A stretch of DNA of 64,000 bases. Source: Neobacillus pocheonensis. Its GTDB lineage: Bacteria; Bacillota; Bacilli; Bacillales; Cytobacillaceae. Made by a program: the position numbers and the translations under genes. The DNA lies in contig JAMQCR010000003.1 of the NCBI GenBank assembly GCA_023702235.1, forward strand, positions 112,501 through 176,500, given 5' to 3'. Positions 8,323-16,380 of this stretch are shown one piece after another (positions within the stretch are counted from its first letter, which is position 1; each line of letters begins with the position of its first letter). The notes beneath the pieces were generated by a model. It saw only the letters and a list, made by a program, of their open reading frames with translations. It made no database searches and was not told the origin of the DNA.

Positions 8323-9419
8323 CTATGAAAAGGTAGGAGCAGGGAATTCATCAATTCTCATACGAAGTAAACTATATGGTTTTTCCCGCAGGTCTCTTCC
8401 ATAATGAAATCTCGCCTGCCGATGTAATTGATTCACAATGACATATAAGTATTGATCGGGGCAATCGAAAAAGTATCCGGCCATAAAATTCTCGGGTCAT
8501 GTGCGATGGTTTCCATTGCGCCATTCGGCAATATCTTCCGGATACTATTGTTTTCATAGTCTCCCGCATAAACGGTTCCTTTTGCGCCGGTGATCATTCC
8601 ATCAGACGCACCTTTTTCCCCCCAATACTGCACATATTGGGATAAATTCATGTCCTGTATCCTTCTGTCTCTTAGGGCTTCTGTTGAGATCGAGAACAGC
8701 TGACGGCTGGTTAGCGGAGCATAAAATAAAACCTTTCCATCAGGAGAAATCGCTAAACTATCGGAAGCCAATCTAAATGGGAAAGTCGAGCCGTCCGGGT
8801 TTCGATTCATCAAAATTCCACCTTCTACTTTCGGTAAGAAATAGGGATCAGGTGAAGTTGATATTGCCCCATTTAACCGTCTAAACGCGTTCCCATTTTC
8901 TAAATCTACGACGATAATAGCCCCTGGCCCTCTGGAAGAAGAATCCGTTATATATGCATAGCCTGCTCTTCCAACCCGAAAATCCAAACGGACATCATTC
9001 AGATAAGTTGTTGGCAAGACAACATCTTCTGTAAAGGTATATACTCTCCTTATTGTATTCGTGCTTAAATCAACAGCAACTAATTTTGCTCCCCCTTGAA
9101 TAGGTTCAGAAAAATTTGGTGCCCCTGTATCTAGTACCCAAAGTGTTCCTCTTCCATCAGCAACGATACTTTGGACACTGACGAAAGACATCGTAATATT
9201 CCCAGTATTAACTAAACTGGTTTCTAAACTGGGATAAGGCTGCAATTCACCCTCAACAATTTCCGCCACAGTAAATTGAACGTCGTCTCCCCATTTCGGA
9301 AAGCATACAAAAATACGACCGGTTTCGGAAACGCTGACACCTGTAGGCATAGCCCCATAAAAAGCATGCACCAGTTCAAACTGCCCAAAATATTTTTCCA
9401 TAGGTAACATAGGTTCCAT
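8323..9419 (-). CDS. major royal jelly protein/yellow family protein (beta-propeller), one frameshift
   Basis: A protein of about 365 aa of the MRJP/yellow family, often annotated as L-dopachrome tautomerase-related; the bacterial function is unknown. Typical segments are GAMPTGVSVSETGRIFVCFP near residue 25, LWVLDTGAP near 93, YITDSS near 160, and LASDSLAISPDG with LFYAPL near 220. There is no signal peptide, unlike insect homologues. An excellent ribosome site, AGGAGG, lies 5 nt before ATG at 9419. The first frame stops at 8433. Adding one base to the CCCC run at 8458-8461 restores the family C-terminus (QLHRQARFHYGRDLREKPY) down to a stop at 8323, so the break is probably a homopolymer error. 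It is island cargo. Confidence 0.85.
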
Positions 9420-9815
9420 GATATCCTCCTCATCAAATCCGAACGGATATCACCTATATATGATGAAGATTTTTTGTAGTGCCTGGTTCTTGATAAATTT
9501 TTCTATCGTGATGGATGCTGTGGGTTTATTAGTCCAGGAGAAACATGGGAGTTCCGATAAAGTAATTCAAACTTCCACTGGCTCTCCAAAGACGGGGAAT
9601 GAGAGCATCTGAATTTACGTTTGCAGTCAATTTTAGAACTAACATAAAAACTATTATGATTTGCTCCCGCCCAGCAGCCTGGTTAGAAAATAAATCTGTT
9701 TCCTTTAAAGGGGAGTATTTTTAAGTTTAGTGTAACTTTTTCATCCTGAGCATAAGTAAGAATTTTTAGAAGCCTATATAGTGGGGGGATATTCATTTAA
9801 TATAGATTATTTAAG

Positions 9816-9865
9816 AACCTCATTTACTTATGATACGGTTCACCGTATTTTATCTAAATGAGGTT
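9816..9865. repeat. 50-bp imperfect palindrome with nested inner palindrome
   Basis: Outer arms AACCTCATTTA (9816-9826) and TAAATGAGGTT (9855-9865) are perfect complements. An inner palindrome ATACGGT-TC-ACCGTAT lies between them. It could be a terminator, a regulator site or the end of a small mobile repeat. Confidence 0.7.
9822..9844 (+). repeat. 23-bp direct repeat, copy 1
   Basis: The sequence from ATTTACTTATG to GGTTCACC is repeated exactly at 10034-10056. Copy 1 forms part of the palindrome above; copy 2 lacks the second arm. Confidence 0.8.
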
Positions 9866-9972
9866 TATATTTCCTCATTTTTAAAAATAGCATAGTTGAA
9901 ATGTCTCTTGATATAATCAATCATATTTAAAAAGTCTATACAGCTAAAGAACATTACTTGCAGCTTTAAAGA

Positions 9973-10008
9973 AAAGCCTATTCAAGATTTAATGTTCTTG
10001 AGTAGGCT
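9973..10008. terminator. long perfect terminator hairpin
   Basis: AAGCCTATTCAAGA and its near-perfect complement TTCTTGAGTAGGCTT enclose a 7-nt loop. T-rich sequence follows on the plus side. It lies between the monooxygenase gene and the royal-jelly gene; no gene on the plus strand ends here. Confidence 0.7.
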
Positions 10009-10033
10009 TGTTTGCTTTTTGGAAAAAAACCTT

Positions 10034-10056
10034 ATTTACTTATGATACGGTTCACC
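10034..10056 (+). repeat. 23-bp direct repeat, copy 2
   Basis: An exact copy of 9822-9844, ending 28 bp before the stop codon of the monooxygenase gene. The spacing between copies is 212 bp. Confidence 0.8.
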
Positions 10057-10084
10057 ATTTCATTCTATTTAAGAGGCCTGAAAT

Positions 10085-10381
10085 CTATAATTTTAATGGC
10101 TGCCCCTCAAATGCTTTAACCTCTAATGGTGCAGTCAAAAAGTCCTTTGCATTTGCTACGAACTTGGTAAAGTGCTCGCTTGAGTTATGATTGGCAACAG
10201 CTTGCATATCCTGCCAAACTTCCACCATCGTAAATACATTTTCGCTTTCTGTATCTTTTTGAAGGCGATATGAAATATTTCCGTTTTCTTCTCTTGAGGC
10301 AGCAATTAACGGCTGAATTTCCTCTAGAAACAAATCCTGTTTCGCAGGATTTATATGGAATGTTGCATGAATAATAATCAT
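10085..10381 (-). CDS. antibiotic biosynthesis monooxygenase (ABM) family protein, putative quinol monooxygenase
   Basis: A 98-aa ferredoxin-like alpha/beta-barrel protein of the ABM/YgiN family. It starts MIIIHATFHINPAKQDLF and has the family segments AASREENGNISYRLQKD (35 region), FTMVEVWQDMQAVANH and HFTKFVANAKDF. Members are cofactor-free oxidases of quinols or aromatic compounds. It follows the nitroreductase gene with a 31-bp gap on the same strand, so the pair is probably one operon handling quinones or electrophiles. No well-placed ribosome site stands out beyond AAGGGATTG about 7 nt upstream. Confidence 0.9.
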   Translation of the reverse strand: MIIIHATFHINPAKQDLFLEEIQPLIAASREENGNISYRLQKDTESENVFTMVEVWQDMQAVANHNSSEHFTKFVANAKDFLTAPLEVKAFEGQPLKL

Positions 10382-10412
10382 CGAACGTCAATCCCTTCTT
10401 ATTTACATTTCA

Positions 10413-11061
10413 TTACTTCCATTGCGCGACTTGATCAATAGGCAGACGAACTGATGGATGTCCGTTATCTGCTGCTTTACCAATAGAGATTAACATAACC
10501 GGAACATAACGGTCTTTATCCAATCCAAATGCTTCTGCAATTTTGTCTTTTTCATATCCTCCGATTGGATTTGTATCGTATCCATAAGCGCGGGCAGCAA
10601 GCATTAACTGCATGGATACAAGTCCGCCATCCACTAAAACAACATCTTTCAAATCTTCACGTGAAATCGTTTCAAAATAGCCTGAAAAGGAAGCATGAAT
10701 TCCTTCTTTTACTTCTAAAGGCATAAATCCCTTCTCTACAGCTGCTCCGTAGATTTCTTCAAATTTCTTCAAAATTATTCATATCACCAAAAACAGCAAT
10801 AACGGCTGATGATGTTTCAACTTGAGTTTGGTTAAAACGTGTCAGTGGGGCAAGTGTTGCTTTTGCCTCAGGGCTTTCAATCACAAGAAAGCGCCATGGC
10901 TGCATATTAACAGAAGAAGGAGCACGTGTTGCTAATGTAAGAATTTCTGTCATTTCTTCATGGCTGATTTTTACGGACTTATCATAATTTTTAATGGAAC
11001 GGCGTTCTGTCACAATTTTATTAAAATCATTCGTTATTTGTGCTGTAGTCATAGAAGTCAT
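10413..11061 (-). CDS. nitroreductase family NAD(P)H-dependent oxidoreductase, one frameshift
   Basis: A FMN-dependent nitroreductase of about 215 aa split by one net extra base near 10766, where GAAGAAA reads as if GAAAAA were meant. The N-terminal part has the FMN-phosphate motif ERRSIKNYD (about residue 19) and RAPSSVNMQPWRFLVIES (about 46-63). The C-terminal part has MLAARAYGYDTNPIGGYE and VPVMLISIGKAADNGHPSVR. Both parts match YdgI/YodC-type proteins, so the frame break is probably an error or a very recent mutation. It is divergent from tetR with a palindromic operator over its promoter. Likely a quinone/nitroaromatic detoxifying reductase induced through that regulator (inference). Confidence 0.88.
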
Positions 11062-11129
11062 TGTTATATTCTCCTCTTTTCGTTTTGATTATTGTTTATA
11101 ATATTTGAGGTCTTTAAATACCTTTTATT

Positions 11130-11165
11130 CATTTTAGACAAAAATATTATAAAATGTCTAAAATG
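11130..11165. promoter_or_regulatory. palindromic operator overlapping the nitroreductase promoter
   Basis: The arms CATTTTAGACA (11130-11140) and TGTCTAAAATG (11155-11165) are perfect 11-bp complements separated by 14 A/T-rich bases. On the minus strand the arms contain a -35-like TAGACA (11155-11160) and a -10-like TAAAAT (11131-11136) 18 bp apart. A repressor on the palindrome would block transcription. The divergent TetR gene is the obvious candidate repressor (inference). Confidence 0.8.
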
Positions 11166-11286
11166 TTAACTACGTATAACCTTACTCCACTTTCTTTTAG
11201 TTGTAAACTGAAAAGAATTGGAATATCAGAATTTGAATGAACACTATTGGATTATGATATAATTTCCTGATAAAGGGAGTGGTAGT

Positions 11287-11949
11287 TTGAGAAAAATTGC
11301 ACCTGATGAAAGACAGATGATAAGAAAAGCCTATGTAAAAAAGTTAATCCATGTCGTTCGGACTCAAGGATTCCTTTCCCTTACCATTCAAGATATCGCA
11401 AAAACGATGAATTTAAGCCGGGCTTCCTTGTACAACTACTTTTCTTCGAAGGAAGACATTATTATGGAGCTGACTAATCTCTGTATTGATTATATAAATG
11501 AAGCTGGTCAAACCATTTCCAATGAAGGGTTATCTTATCCACTTCGTTTCCAAAAAGTGTTTGAACAAGCTGTTTTTTCAGCTGTTTATACTTCAGATAT
11601 TTATTTGACTGATTTAAAAAGAAGCTGTAGGAATCTTTATGAAAAAAAGATGCAATCAAGAAAAGAACAACTATCTGCCATTCATACCTTTTATCGAAAT
11701 GGCATGAATGCAGAAGTTTTTAATCAATTGAATCCCTCCATCTTAATTATTCAGGATGAAACTGTACTAGGGAAATTGGTGAATACATCCTTTTTAGTGG
11801 AAGAGGAATTGTCATTGAAACAGGCTCTATTCGATTATTATGTGGCGAAGAAAACCCAGATCCTAAAGCCCGAGTACTTGCAAAACACGGAGCATGAAGA
11901 TATTAATGCAATGATGGAAGGCATCCTCAAAAAGCTGGCAGCCATCTAA
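11287..11949 (+). CDS. TetR/AcrR family transcriptional regulator
   Basis: A 220-aa regulator. The N-terminal helix-turn-helix (about residues 24-63) has the TetR hallmark LTIQDIAKTMNLSRASLYNYF followed by SSKEDIIMEL; the C-terminal ligand domain is not assignable. The start is TTG at 11287, supported by GGGAGTGG 5 nt upstream. It is divergent from the nitroreductase-monooxygenase pair and probably controls them through the operator at 11130-11165. It is followed by a strong terminator at 11997. Part of the island cargo. Confidence 0.92.
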   Translation: MRKIAPDERQMIRKAYVKKLIHVVRTQGFLSLTIQDIAKTMNLSRASLYNYFSSKEDIIMELTNLCIDYINEAGQTISNEGLSYPLRFQKVFEQAVFSAVYTSDIYLTDLKRSCRNLYEKKMQSRKEQLSAIHTFYRNGMNAEVFNQLNPSILIIQDETVLGKLVNTSFLVEEELSLKQALFDYYVAKKTQILKPEYLQNTEHEDINAMMEGILKKLAAI

Positions 11950-11996
11950 TGACTATAAAAAAGACTCTTACTCACTGGTGGGGTCAGCCACCTAAA

Positions 11997-12035
11997 AAAC
12001 AGCCTAAATCTTTTTATTAAGCTTTAGGCTGTTTC
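11997..12035 (+). terminator. terminator of the tetR gene
   Basis: The stem AACAGCCTAAA/TTTAGGCTGTT with a 14-nt loop is followed by TCTAGTGTTATTT. It lies about 50 nt after the tetR stop. Confidence 0.8.
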
Positions 12036-12109
12036 TAGTGTTATTTAACTGTAAAAAAACATGTCGGTAATGCTTTTAATGATGAATTGGCATCAGTAGA
12101 CTATTTAAA

Positions 12110-12376
12110 TTATAAATTGCTATTCTCTTTTTTGATAGAACCATTCCAACGTTTTTCTTCCGCTTCGGGCAGATGTATGTTGAACTGATCCAGTGTTCGA
12201 AATACAATATGGTTAATTATGTCATCTAGCGATTCAGGGTGGTTATAAAATGCTGGCATTGGAGGGAGTATAACGGTTCCCATACGAGATAAAGCCAACA
12301 TATTCTCAAGATGAATATCGTTGAGCGGTGTTTCCCGTGTCACCAATACCAACTTTTTGCGTTCTTTTAAATTCAC
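12110..12376 (-). pseudogene. C-terminal fragment of a UbiX/Pad1-type flavin prenyltransferase
   Basis: About 85 codons correspond to the last half of UbiX-type proteins: NLKERKKLVLVTRETPLNDI, HLENMLALSRMG, VILPPMPAFYNHPESLDDII and RTLDQFNIHLPE. These include part of the phosphate/FMN-binding region. The first 100 or so residues with the Gly-rich N-terminal motif are absent; upstream sequence past 12380 has no UbiX similarity. There is no partner decarboxylase (ubiD) nearby. This is most likely a truncated leftover of an island gene, not a functional enzyme. Confidence 0.8.
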
Positions 12377-12588
12377 TCGCGCCGCGAAGCGTTTACATAT
12401 TGCTCAACCTTAATTCCTTGGAGGGGTAACAATTACCGTTCGACTGCCTAACGAAATAAGCGTAAAAGATTTAACCCGTTTAGAGCATTTAAATTTTGTT
12501 GAAGCTTTCTTAATGATTATTCCATCTATATCTGTAGAGTAAGTATCTTTTACTACTTCATCTTTTAATAACTCTCCTAGGTCAGAAG

Positions 12589-13609
12589 TGGATGTTTAAA
12601 ATGTACACTACTCCTGACCCTGAAACAGGGAAAAAGGTACCAACAACACGCAGAGGATTTAAAACAAAAAAGGAAGCAATGGTTTACTAATCACACAAAA
12701 ACCATTAAAACAAGCACAAAGAAGACCATTGAGTCAAAATTCAAAACTCATATTTTACCCCGGTTTGGCAAATTAAAAATGAAAGACATTAGTAAGGCTT
12801 ACTGTCAAAAAATGATAAACGAAATTGCTGATATTATTGGTTCAGTTAATGATATTAAGATTCAAGCAAACCAGGTGTTCAAATATGCTGTAAAAATGGA
12901 CATTATCTCAAAGAATCCTATGGAACACGTTACAGTACCAAAACAGCAAAGGGAATTATTTAACGATGAGAATGAAAACCATCAGCGTAATTATTGGACA
13001 AAGGAGGAGGTAAAAAAATTCCTTTCCATAACCAAAAACGAGATATCATTTCGAGATCATGTACTATTCCATCTATTAATTTATACGGGAGCTCGAAAGG
13101 GCGAATTATTAGCCATAAATTGGGATGGTATAGATTTTGATGCTGGTTCCATTCGGTTATGGAAAACTTTATTTCAAACTAATAGACAACACCTCTTTCA
13201 GACCCCAAAAACAAAGGAATCTAAACGATTAATAAGTTTAGATACCCAAACCCTTGCCCTGCTTAAAAAGTGGCATATAAACCAAAAGGAAGAGGGTTTA
13301 GCACAAGGAACGGTAAACAGCGGCAATAATATTGTTTTTACAAGGGACGATGGTACACCGTTATGGTTAGCATATCTAAATGAAAAGCTAAAAATTTTAA
13401 TAAAGAAGCACGACCTTCATGAGATAACTATTCATGGGTTAAGACATACTCATGCTTCCCTGCTATTTGAAGCTGGAGCGAGTATTAAAGAAGTACAAGA
13501 GCGATTAGGACACACCGATATTCAAATGACCATGAATATCTATACCCACGTAACAAACACCCTTAAAGAACAAACAGCTGCCAAATTTCAAAGGTTCATT
13601 GAATTGTGA
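12589..13609 (+). pseudogene. tyrosine-recombinase integrase, N-terminally truncated and internally deleted
   Basis: The last 276 codons (12779-13609) form an intact open frame with the core-binding domain and a complete catalytic domain. Catalytic residues visible are Arg in GARKGELLA, Lys in TKESKRL, HGLRHTHASLLF (H-x-x-R), LGH and the nucleophile Tyr in MNIYTHV. Upstream, 12589-12678 encodes part of the N-terminal arm-binding domain (PDPETGKKVPTTRRGFKTKK), then the frame breaks and about 30-40 residues are missing before WFTNHTKTIK at 12679. No start codon is in frame upstream. The gene matches ICE/phage-type integrases and lies 118 bp from the rpsI stop, as expected for the recombinase of this element. 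Confidence 0.9.
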
Positions 13610-13614
13610 TTTGC

Positions 13615-13659
13615 ATGGTCAGATGTGGTCATAAAATTTATATGGTCAAAATATGGTCA
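13615..13659 (+). repeat. cluster of four ATGGTCA-like repeats, possible integrase arm sites
   Basis: ATGGTCA occurs at 13615-13621, 13642-13648 and 13653-13659, with a one-mismatch copy (GTGGTCA) at 13625-13631. They lie between the integrase stop and the proximal attachment site. Short direct repeats in this position are typical binding sites of the N-terminal domain of phage/ICE integrases. The repeats are seen; the binding role is inference. Confidence 0.6.
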
Positions 13660-13677
13660 TGAGTGTTTTTTTGTAAT

Positions 13678-13710
13678 AAAAAAGACCCCCAACCAAATCG
13701 GTTGAGAGCC
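13678..13710 (-). terminator. terminator of the rplM-rpsI operon
   Basis: The stem CTCAACC/GGTTGGG with a short loop and a T-run on the minus strand ends 17 nt after the rpsI stop. It was supplied by the inserted element and resembles the displaced terminator at 7272-7303. Confidence 0.85.
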
Positions 13711-13723
13711 TTCGAAACGTTGG

Positions 13724-13789
13724 TAATTAACGTTTTGAGAACTGAGGCGCACGACGAGCACCTTTAAGACCGTATTTTTTACGTTCTTT
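13724..13789 (-). repeat. proximal attachment site: rpsI 3' end (66-bp repeat copy)
   Basis: Identical to 7315-7380. It lies inside the functional rpsI gene, so integration restored the reading frame exactly. Confidence 0.92.
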
Positions 13790-14119
13790 CATACGTGCAT
13801 CACGAGTTAATAGACCTGCGCGCTTTAATGTTGGGCGATATTCAGGGTCAGCTTGAAGTAATGCGCGAGCAATACCATGGCGAATTGCGCCAGCTTGACC
13901 AGTATATCCACCGCCGCTTACGTTTACAAGAACATCATAGCTGCCAACAGTTTCAGTAGCTACTAACGGTTGGTTAACAACAACACGTAAAGCTTCGAAT
14001 GGGATATAATCTACGATGTCACGACCATTAACTACAATTTTACCGCTGCCTGGAACTAAGCGCACACGTGCGACAGAGCTCTTACGACGGCCAGTACCAA
14101 TATATTGAACTTGTGCCAA
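13727..14119 (-). CDS. rpsI: 30S ribosomal protein S9
   Basis: 130 aa, the normal Bacillus length, from MAQVQYIGTGRRKSS to the conserved basic tail KYGLKGARRAPQFSKR that reaches the P-site tRNA in the ribosome. Follows rplM with a 20-bp gap. Its last 20 codons are duplicated at the far end of the island, so the 3' end present now came with the element. Confidence 0.98.
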   Translation of the reverse strand: MAQVQYIGTGRRKSSVARVRLVPGSGKIVVNGRDIVDYIPFEALRVVVNQPLVATETVGSYDVLVNVSGGGYTGQAGAIRHGIARALLQADPEYRPTLKRAGLLTRDARMKERKKYGLKGARRAPQFSKR

Positions 14120-14139
14120 GTTAATTCCCTCCCTCTTAA

Positions 14140-14577
14140 TTATCCGCGAAGTTCGTAAACTTCTGGTTGTTGTGCTTGGTGCGGATGTTCGCTACCAGCA
14201 TATACATGTAATTTTTTAAACATTTGACGACCAAGAGAATTTTTCGGAAGCATGCCGCGAACAGCAAGTTCGATCATTTTCTCAGCATAGTTCGTACGCA
14301 TTTCAAGAGCAGTTCTTGTTTTTAAACCACCTGGATGTAAGCTGTGACGGTAATAAATCTTATCTGTAAGTTTTTTACCAGTAAGATGAACTTTAGAAGC
14401 ATTAAGAATGATAACATTATCACCAGTGTCAACATGTGGTGTAAAAGTTGGTTTATTTTTACCACGTAAAATTGATGCTACTTCAGAAGCAAGACGTCCA
14501 AGAGTTTTGCCCTCTGCATCAATAACGTACCATTTACGCTCAATATTATTTGCGTTTGCCATAAACGTTGTACGCAT
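14140..14577 (-). CDS. rplM: 50S ribosomal protein L13
   Basis: 145 aa, full length, with the family segments RKWYVIDAEGKTLGRLAS, YYRHSLHPGGLK and MLPKNSLGRQMFKKLHVY. An AGGAGGGAAA ribosome site precedes ATG at 14577. It is the first gene of the rplM-rpsI operon and is preceded by an L13-type RNA leader and a sigma-A promoter. Confidence 0.98.
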   Translation of the reverse strand: MRTTFMANANNIERKWYVIDAEGKTLGRLASEVASILRGKNKPTFTPHVDTGDNVIILNASKVHLTGKKLTDKIYYRHSLHPGGLKTRTALEMRTNYAEKMIELAVRGMLPKNSLGRQMFKKLHVYAGSEHPHQAQQPEVYELRG

Positions 14578-14618
14578 GAGTTTCCCTCCTAATTAAATCC
14601 GTTAAAGATTATTATTTT

Positions 14619-14682
14619 CGCACCTTCATATGCATTAGCGGTTCGATTCTGTTCCGGGAATGAACGTCAATGCCTTTGTGCG
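14619..14682 (-). ncRNA. L13 leader (ribosomal protein autoregulatory RNA)
   Basis: The 5' untranslated region of rplM folds into a stem built from CGCAC (5' arm at 14678-14682) with GTGCG (14619-14623), and a second stem GCATT/AATGC (14669-14673 with 14632-14636). Between them lies an internal asymmetric region. Position, size and closing stems fit the Rfam L13 leader of Bacilli, thought to bind L13 and repress the operon. Pairing is seen; identity follows from position. Confidence 0.75.
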
Positions 14683-14764
14683 CTTAAGTTTCTTATCATA
14701 TATTTTCAATCACGATGAAGACTTTCCGGGGCTTTATCGTGGGGATAAAATACATACATATGCT

Positions 14765-14793
14765 ATAATAAAGCCTAGTCGTCATAATGTCAA
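14765..14793 (-). promoter_or_regulatory. sigma-A promoter of rplM-rpsI
   Basis: -35 TTGACA (14788-14793) and -10 TATTAT (14765-14770) on the minus strand have a 17-bp spacer. They lie about 80 bp upstream of the L13 leader stem. Confidence 0.85.
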
Positions 14794-14829
14794 GAAAATG
14801 TTACACCAGGTTGGGTTGTTATCATAAAA

Positions 14830-15570
14830 TTATTCATAAATTACTTTCCAAAGATACAATCCTTGTGCCGGTGCTGTTTTTCCTGCAAAGCGACGATCCC
14901 TTTTAGCTAAAATCTCTGCTATCTCCGAAGGTCTCCGTTCCCCGGAACCGACTTCTAATAATGTTCCCACGAGAATCCGAACCATATTATATAAAAAACC
15001 ATTTCCAACAAAACGAAAAGTGAGAACTTTACCCTCTACCGTTATATCCAATGCTTCAATGGTTCGAACTTTATCCTCTACCTCCGTTTTTGCTGAGCAA
15101 AAACTTGTAAAGTCGAATGTTCCAAGAAAATGCCTGCTTGCTTCCTGCATCCGCTCTAAGTTTAACGCATAAGGATAGTGGTATGCATAGTTACGTTGAA
15201 ATGGATCCCTTGTTGAGGAAAGATAAAGGAAGTACCGATATTCCTTTCCGATTGCATCAAAACGAGCATGAAAGGACGGGCTTACCTTTTCAACAGATAG
15301 GACCGCCATATCCTTGGGCAGCATGGAATTTAGGGCTAATAGCCATTTCTCCTTGGGAATTGGAAGGGGAGAATCAAAGTGAATAACCTGTCCTTTTGCA
15401 TGCACACCAGCATCTGTTCTTCCGGAACCAGACACCAATACAGGCTTGTCCTTATGCATTTTCGCTAAAACAGCTTCAAACTCTTTTTGGACTGTTCGTT
15501 TTTTCGGTTGGACTTGGTAACCAGAAAAATTCGAACCATCATATGAAATGATGCACTTATACCTTTGCAT
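14830..15570 (-). CDS. truA: tRNA pseudouridine(38-40) synthase TruA
   Basis: 246 aa, family length. It modifies U38-U40 in the anticodon arm of tRNAs. The catalytic Asp is in the motif SGRTDAGVHAKGQ (about residues 49-61). The conserved YDGSNFSGYQVQ lies at the N-terminus, with FVGNGFLYNMVRILVGTL in the C-terminal half. It sits 13 bp after ecfT, as in B. subtilis. Confidence 0.97.
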   Translation of the reverse strand: MQRYKCIISYDGSNFSGYQVQPKKRTVQKEFEAVLAKMHKDKPVLVSGSGRTDAGVHAKGQVIHFDSPLPIPKEKWLLALNSMLPKDMAVLSVEKVSPSFHARFDAIGKEYRYFLYLSSTRDPFQRNYAYHYPYALNLERMQEASRHFLGTFDFTSFCSAKTEVEDKVRTIEALDITVEGKVLTFRFVGNGFLYNMVRILVGTLLEVGSGERRPSEIAEILAKRDRRFAGKTAPAQGLYLWKVIYE

Positions 15571-15583
15571 TTTTTTACTCCAT

Positions 15584-16380
15584 TTATGAACGTAATGAAA
15601 ATAAGAATACCGTTAAGATGACTAGTAATACTAGCTGAAGAGAATCGGCCATTTTCCAGTTTAATTGACGGTATTTTGTTCTCCCCTCACCGCCTCGGTA
15701 ACCTCTCGCTTCCATCGCAATCGCGAGCTCCTCTGCTCGCTTAAAGGAACTCACAAATAATGGAATTAAGAGCGGGATAACTGCTTTGACTCGTTCTTTA
15801 ACTGGTCCACTTGCAAATTCGACTCCCCTGGCAATTTGAGCTTTCATGATTTTATCGGTTTCCTGCATAAGAGTAGGAATAAATCGTAATGAAATCGACA
15901 TCATTAAGGCCATTTCATGAACCGGAAAGCGAACCTTGTTCAACGGATGTAATAGAGTTTCAATTCCATCCGTAATTTCAATTGGTGTCGTAGTTAACGT
16001 CAACAAGGATGTCATTAAGATTAAGAAAAAGAATCTCATCGAAATGAAAATCCCCTGCCTAAAGCCTTCATCGTAAATATTTATCGGCCAAGCTTAAATA
16101 AGAGGTTCCCTTGATGTGTAAAAAATAGCTGCATTACTAAAGTAAAAAAAACCAGCCAGATAACCGGCTTTAAGCCTGCGTACAAAAACCGAAAGGGAAT
16201 TCGGGACAATCCTAACATGAAAACAGTATAAATACCAATTAGTGCATATGTGACCCAATTATTCGCAAGAAAAATAACACATACAAATAAGAAGATAACA
16301 ATCAATTTAGAACGGGGATCCATCCGATGAACTAAAGAGTCTGCAGGTACATATCTTCCAAAAATCATTTTTTCCATCAT
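15584..16380 (-). CDS. ecfT: energy-coupling factor transporter transmembrane protein EcfT, one frameshift
   Basis: A protein of about 265 aa, the membrane scaffold of the ECF vitamin/metal uptake system that links interchangeable S components to EcfA1/EcfA2. The first part (99 codons from 16380) begins MMEKMIFGRYVPADSLVHRM. The second resumes as NIYDEGFRQGIFISMRF and contains the coupling helices with the Ala-Arg-Gly motifs AQIARGVEF and AMEARGYRGGEG. One base is missing at the GGCC at 16086-16089. Both halves match EcfT without loss, so an error is likely. It overlaps the ecfA2 stop by 4 nt. Confidence 0.92.

Larger units (their letters stand above)
9420..10084. other. 665-bp non-coding stretch of the island with repeats and hairpins
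   Basis: No credible gene is seen. It contains a long inverted repeat (9816-9865), a 23-bp direct repeat (9822-9844 and 10034-10056) and a perfect terminator hairpin (9973-10008). A short plus frame at 9418-9612 has no homology or ribosome site. Confidence 0.6.
7315..13789. mobile_element. decayed integrative element in the 3' end of rpsI
   Basis: The region is bounded by the 66-bp direct repeats (7315-7380 and 13724-13789). It holds a degenerate tyrosine integrase next to the intact rpsI and short ATGGTCA repeats at both inner ends that could be integrase arm sites. It contains no conjugation, replication, capsid or toxin-antitoxin genes. Cargo consists of a royal-jelly-family protein, a monooxygenase, a nitroreductase, a TetR regulator and a UbiX fragment. 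The gene order ybaK-[yebC]-rpsI-rplM around it fits the ancestral Bacillus order once the island is removed. It looks like a fossil that can no longer excise by itself. Whether it was an ICE, a phage satellite or a simple genomic island cannot be told from the contents. Confidence 0.85.

Noticed and set aside
12420..12540. Short plus-strand frame beginning near ITVRLPNEISVKDLTRLEHL
   Set aside because: It looks protein-like but has no usual start codon and I recognise no family; too little to annotate.
7315..13789. Island as a prophage or complete ICE
   Set aside because: There are no capsid, tail, lysis, relaxase, coupling-protein or replication genes; only an integrase remnant and metabolic cargo.
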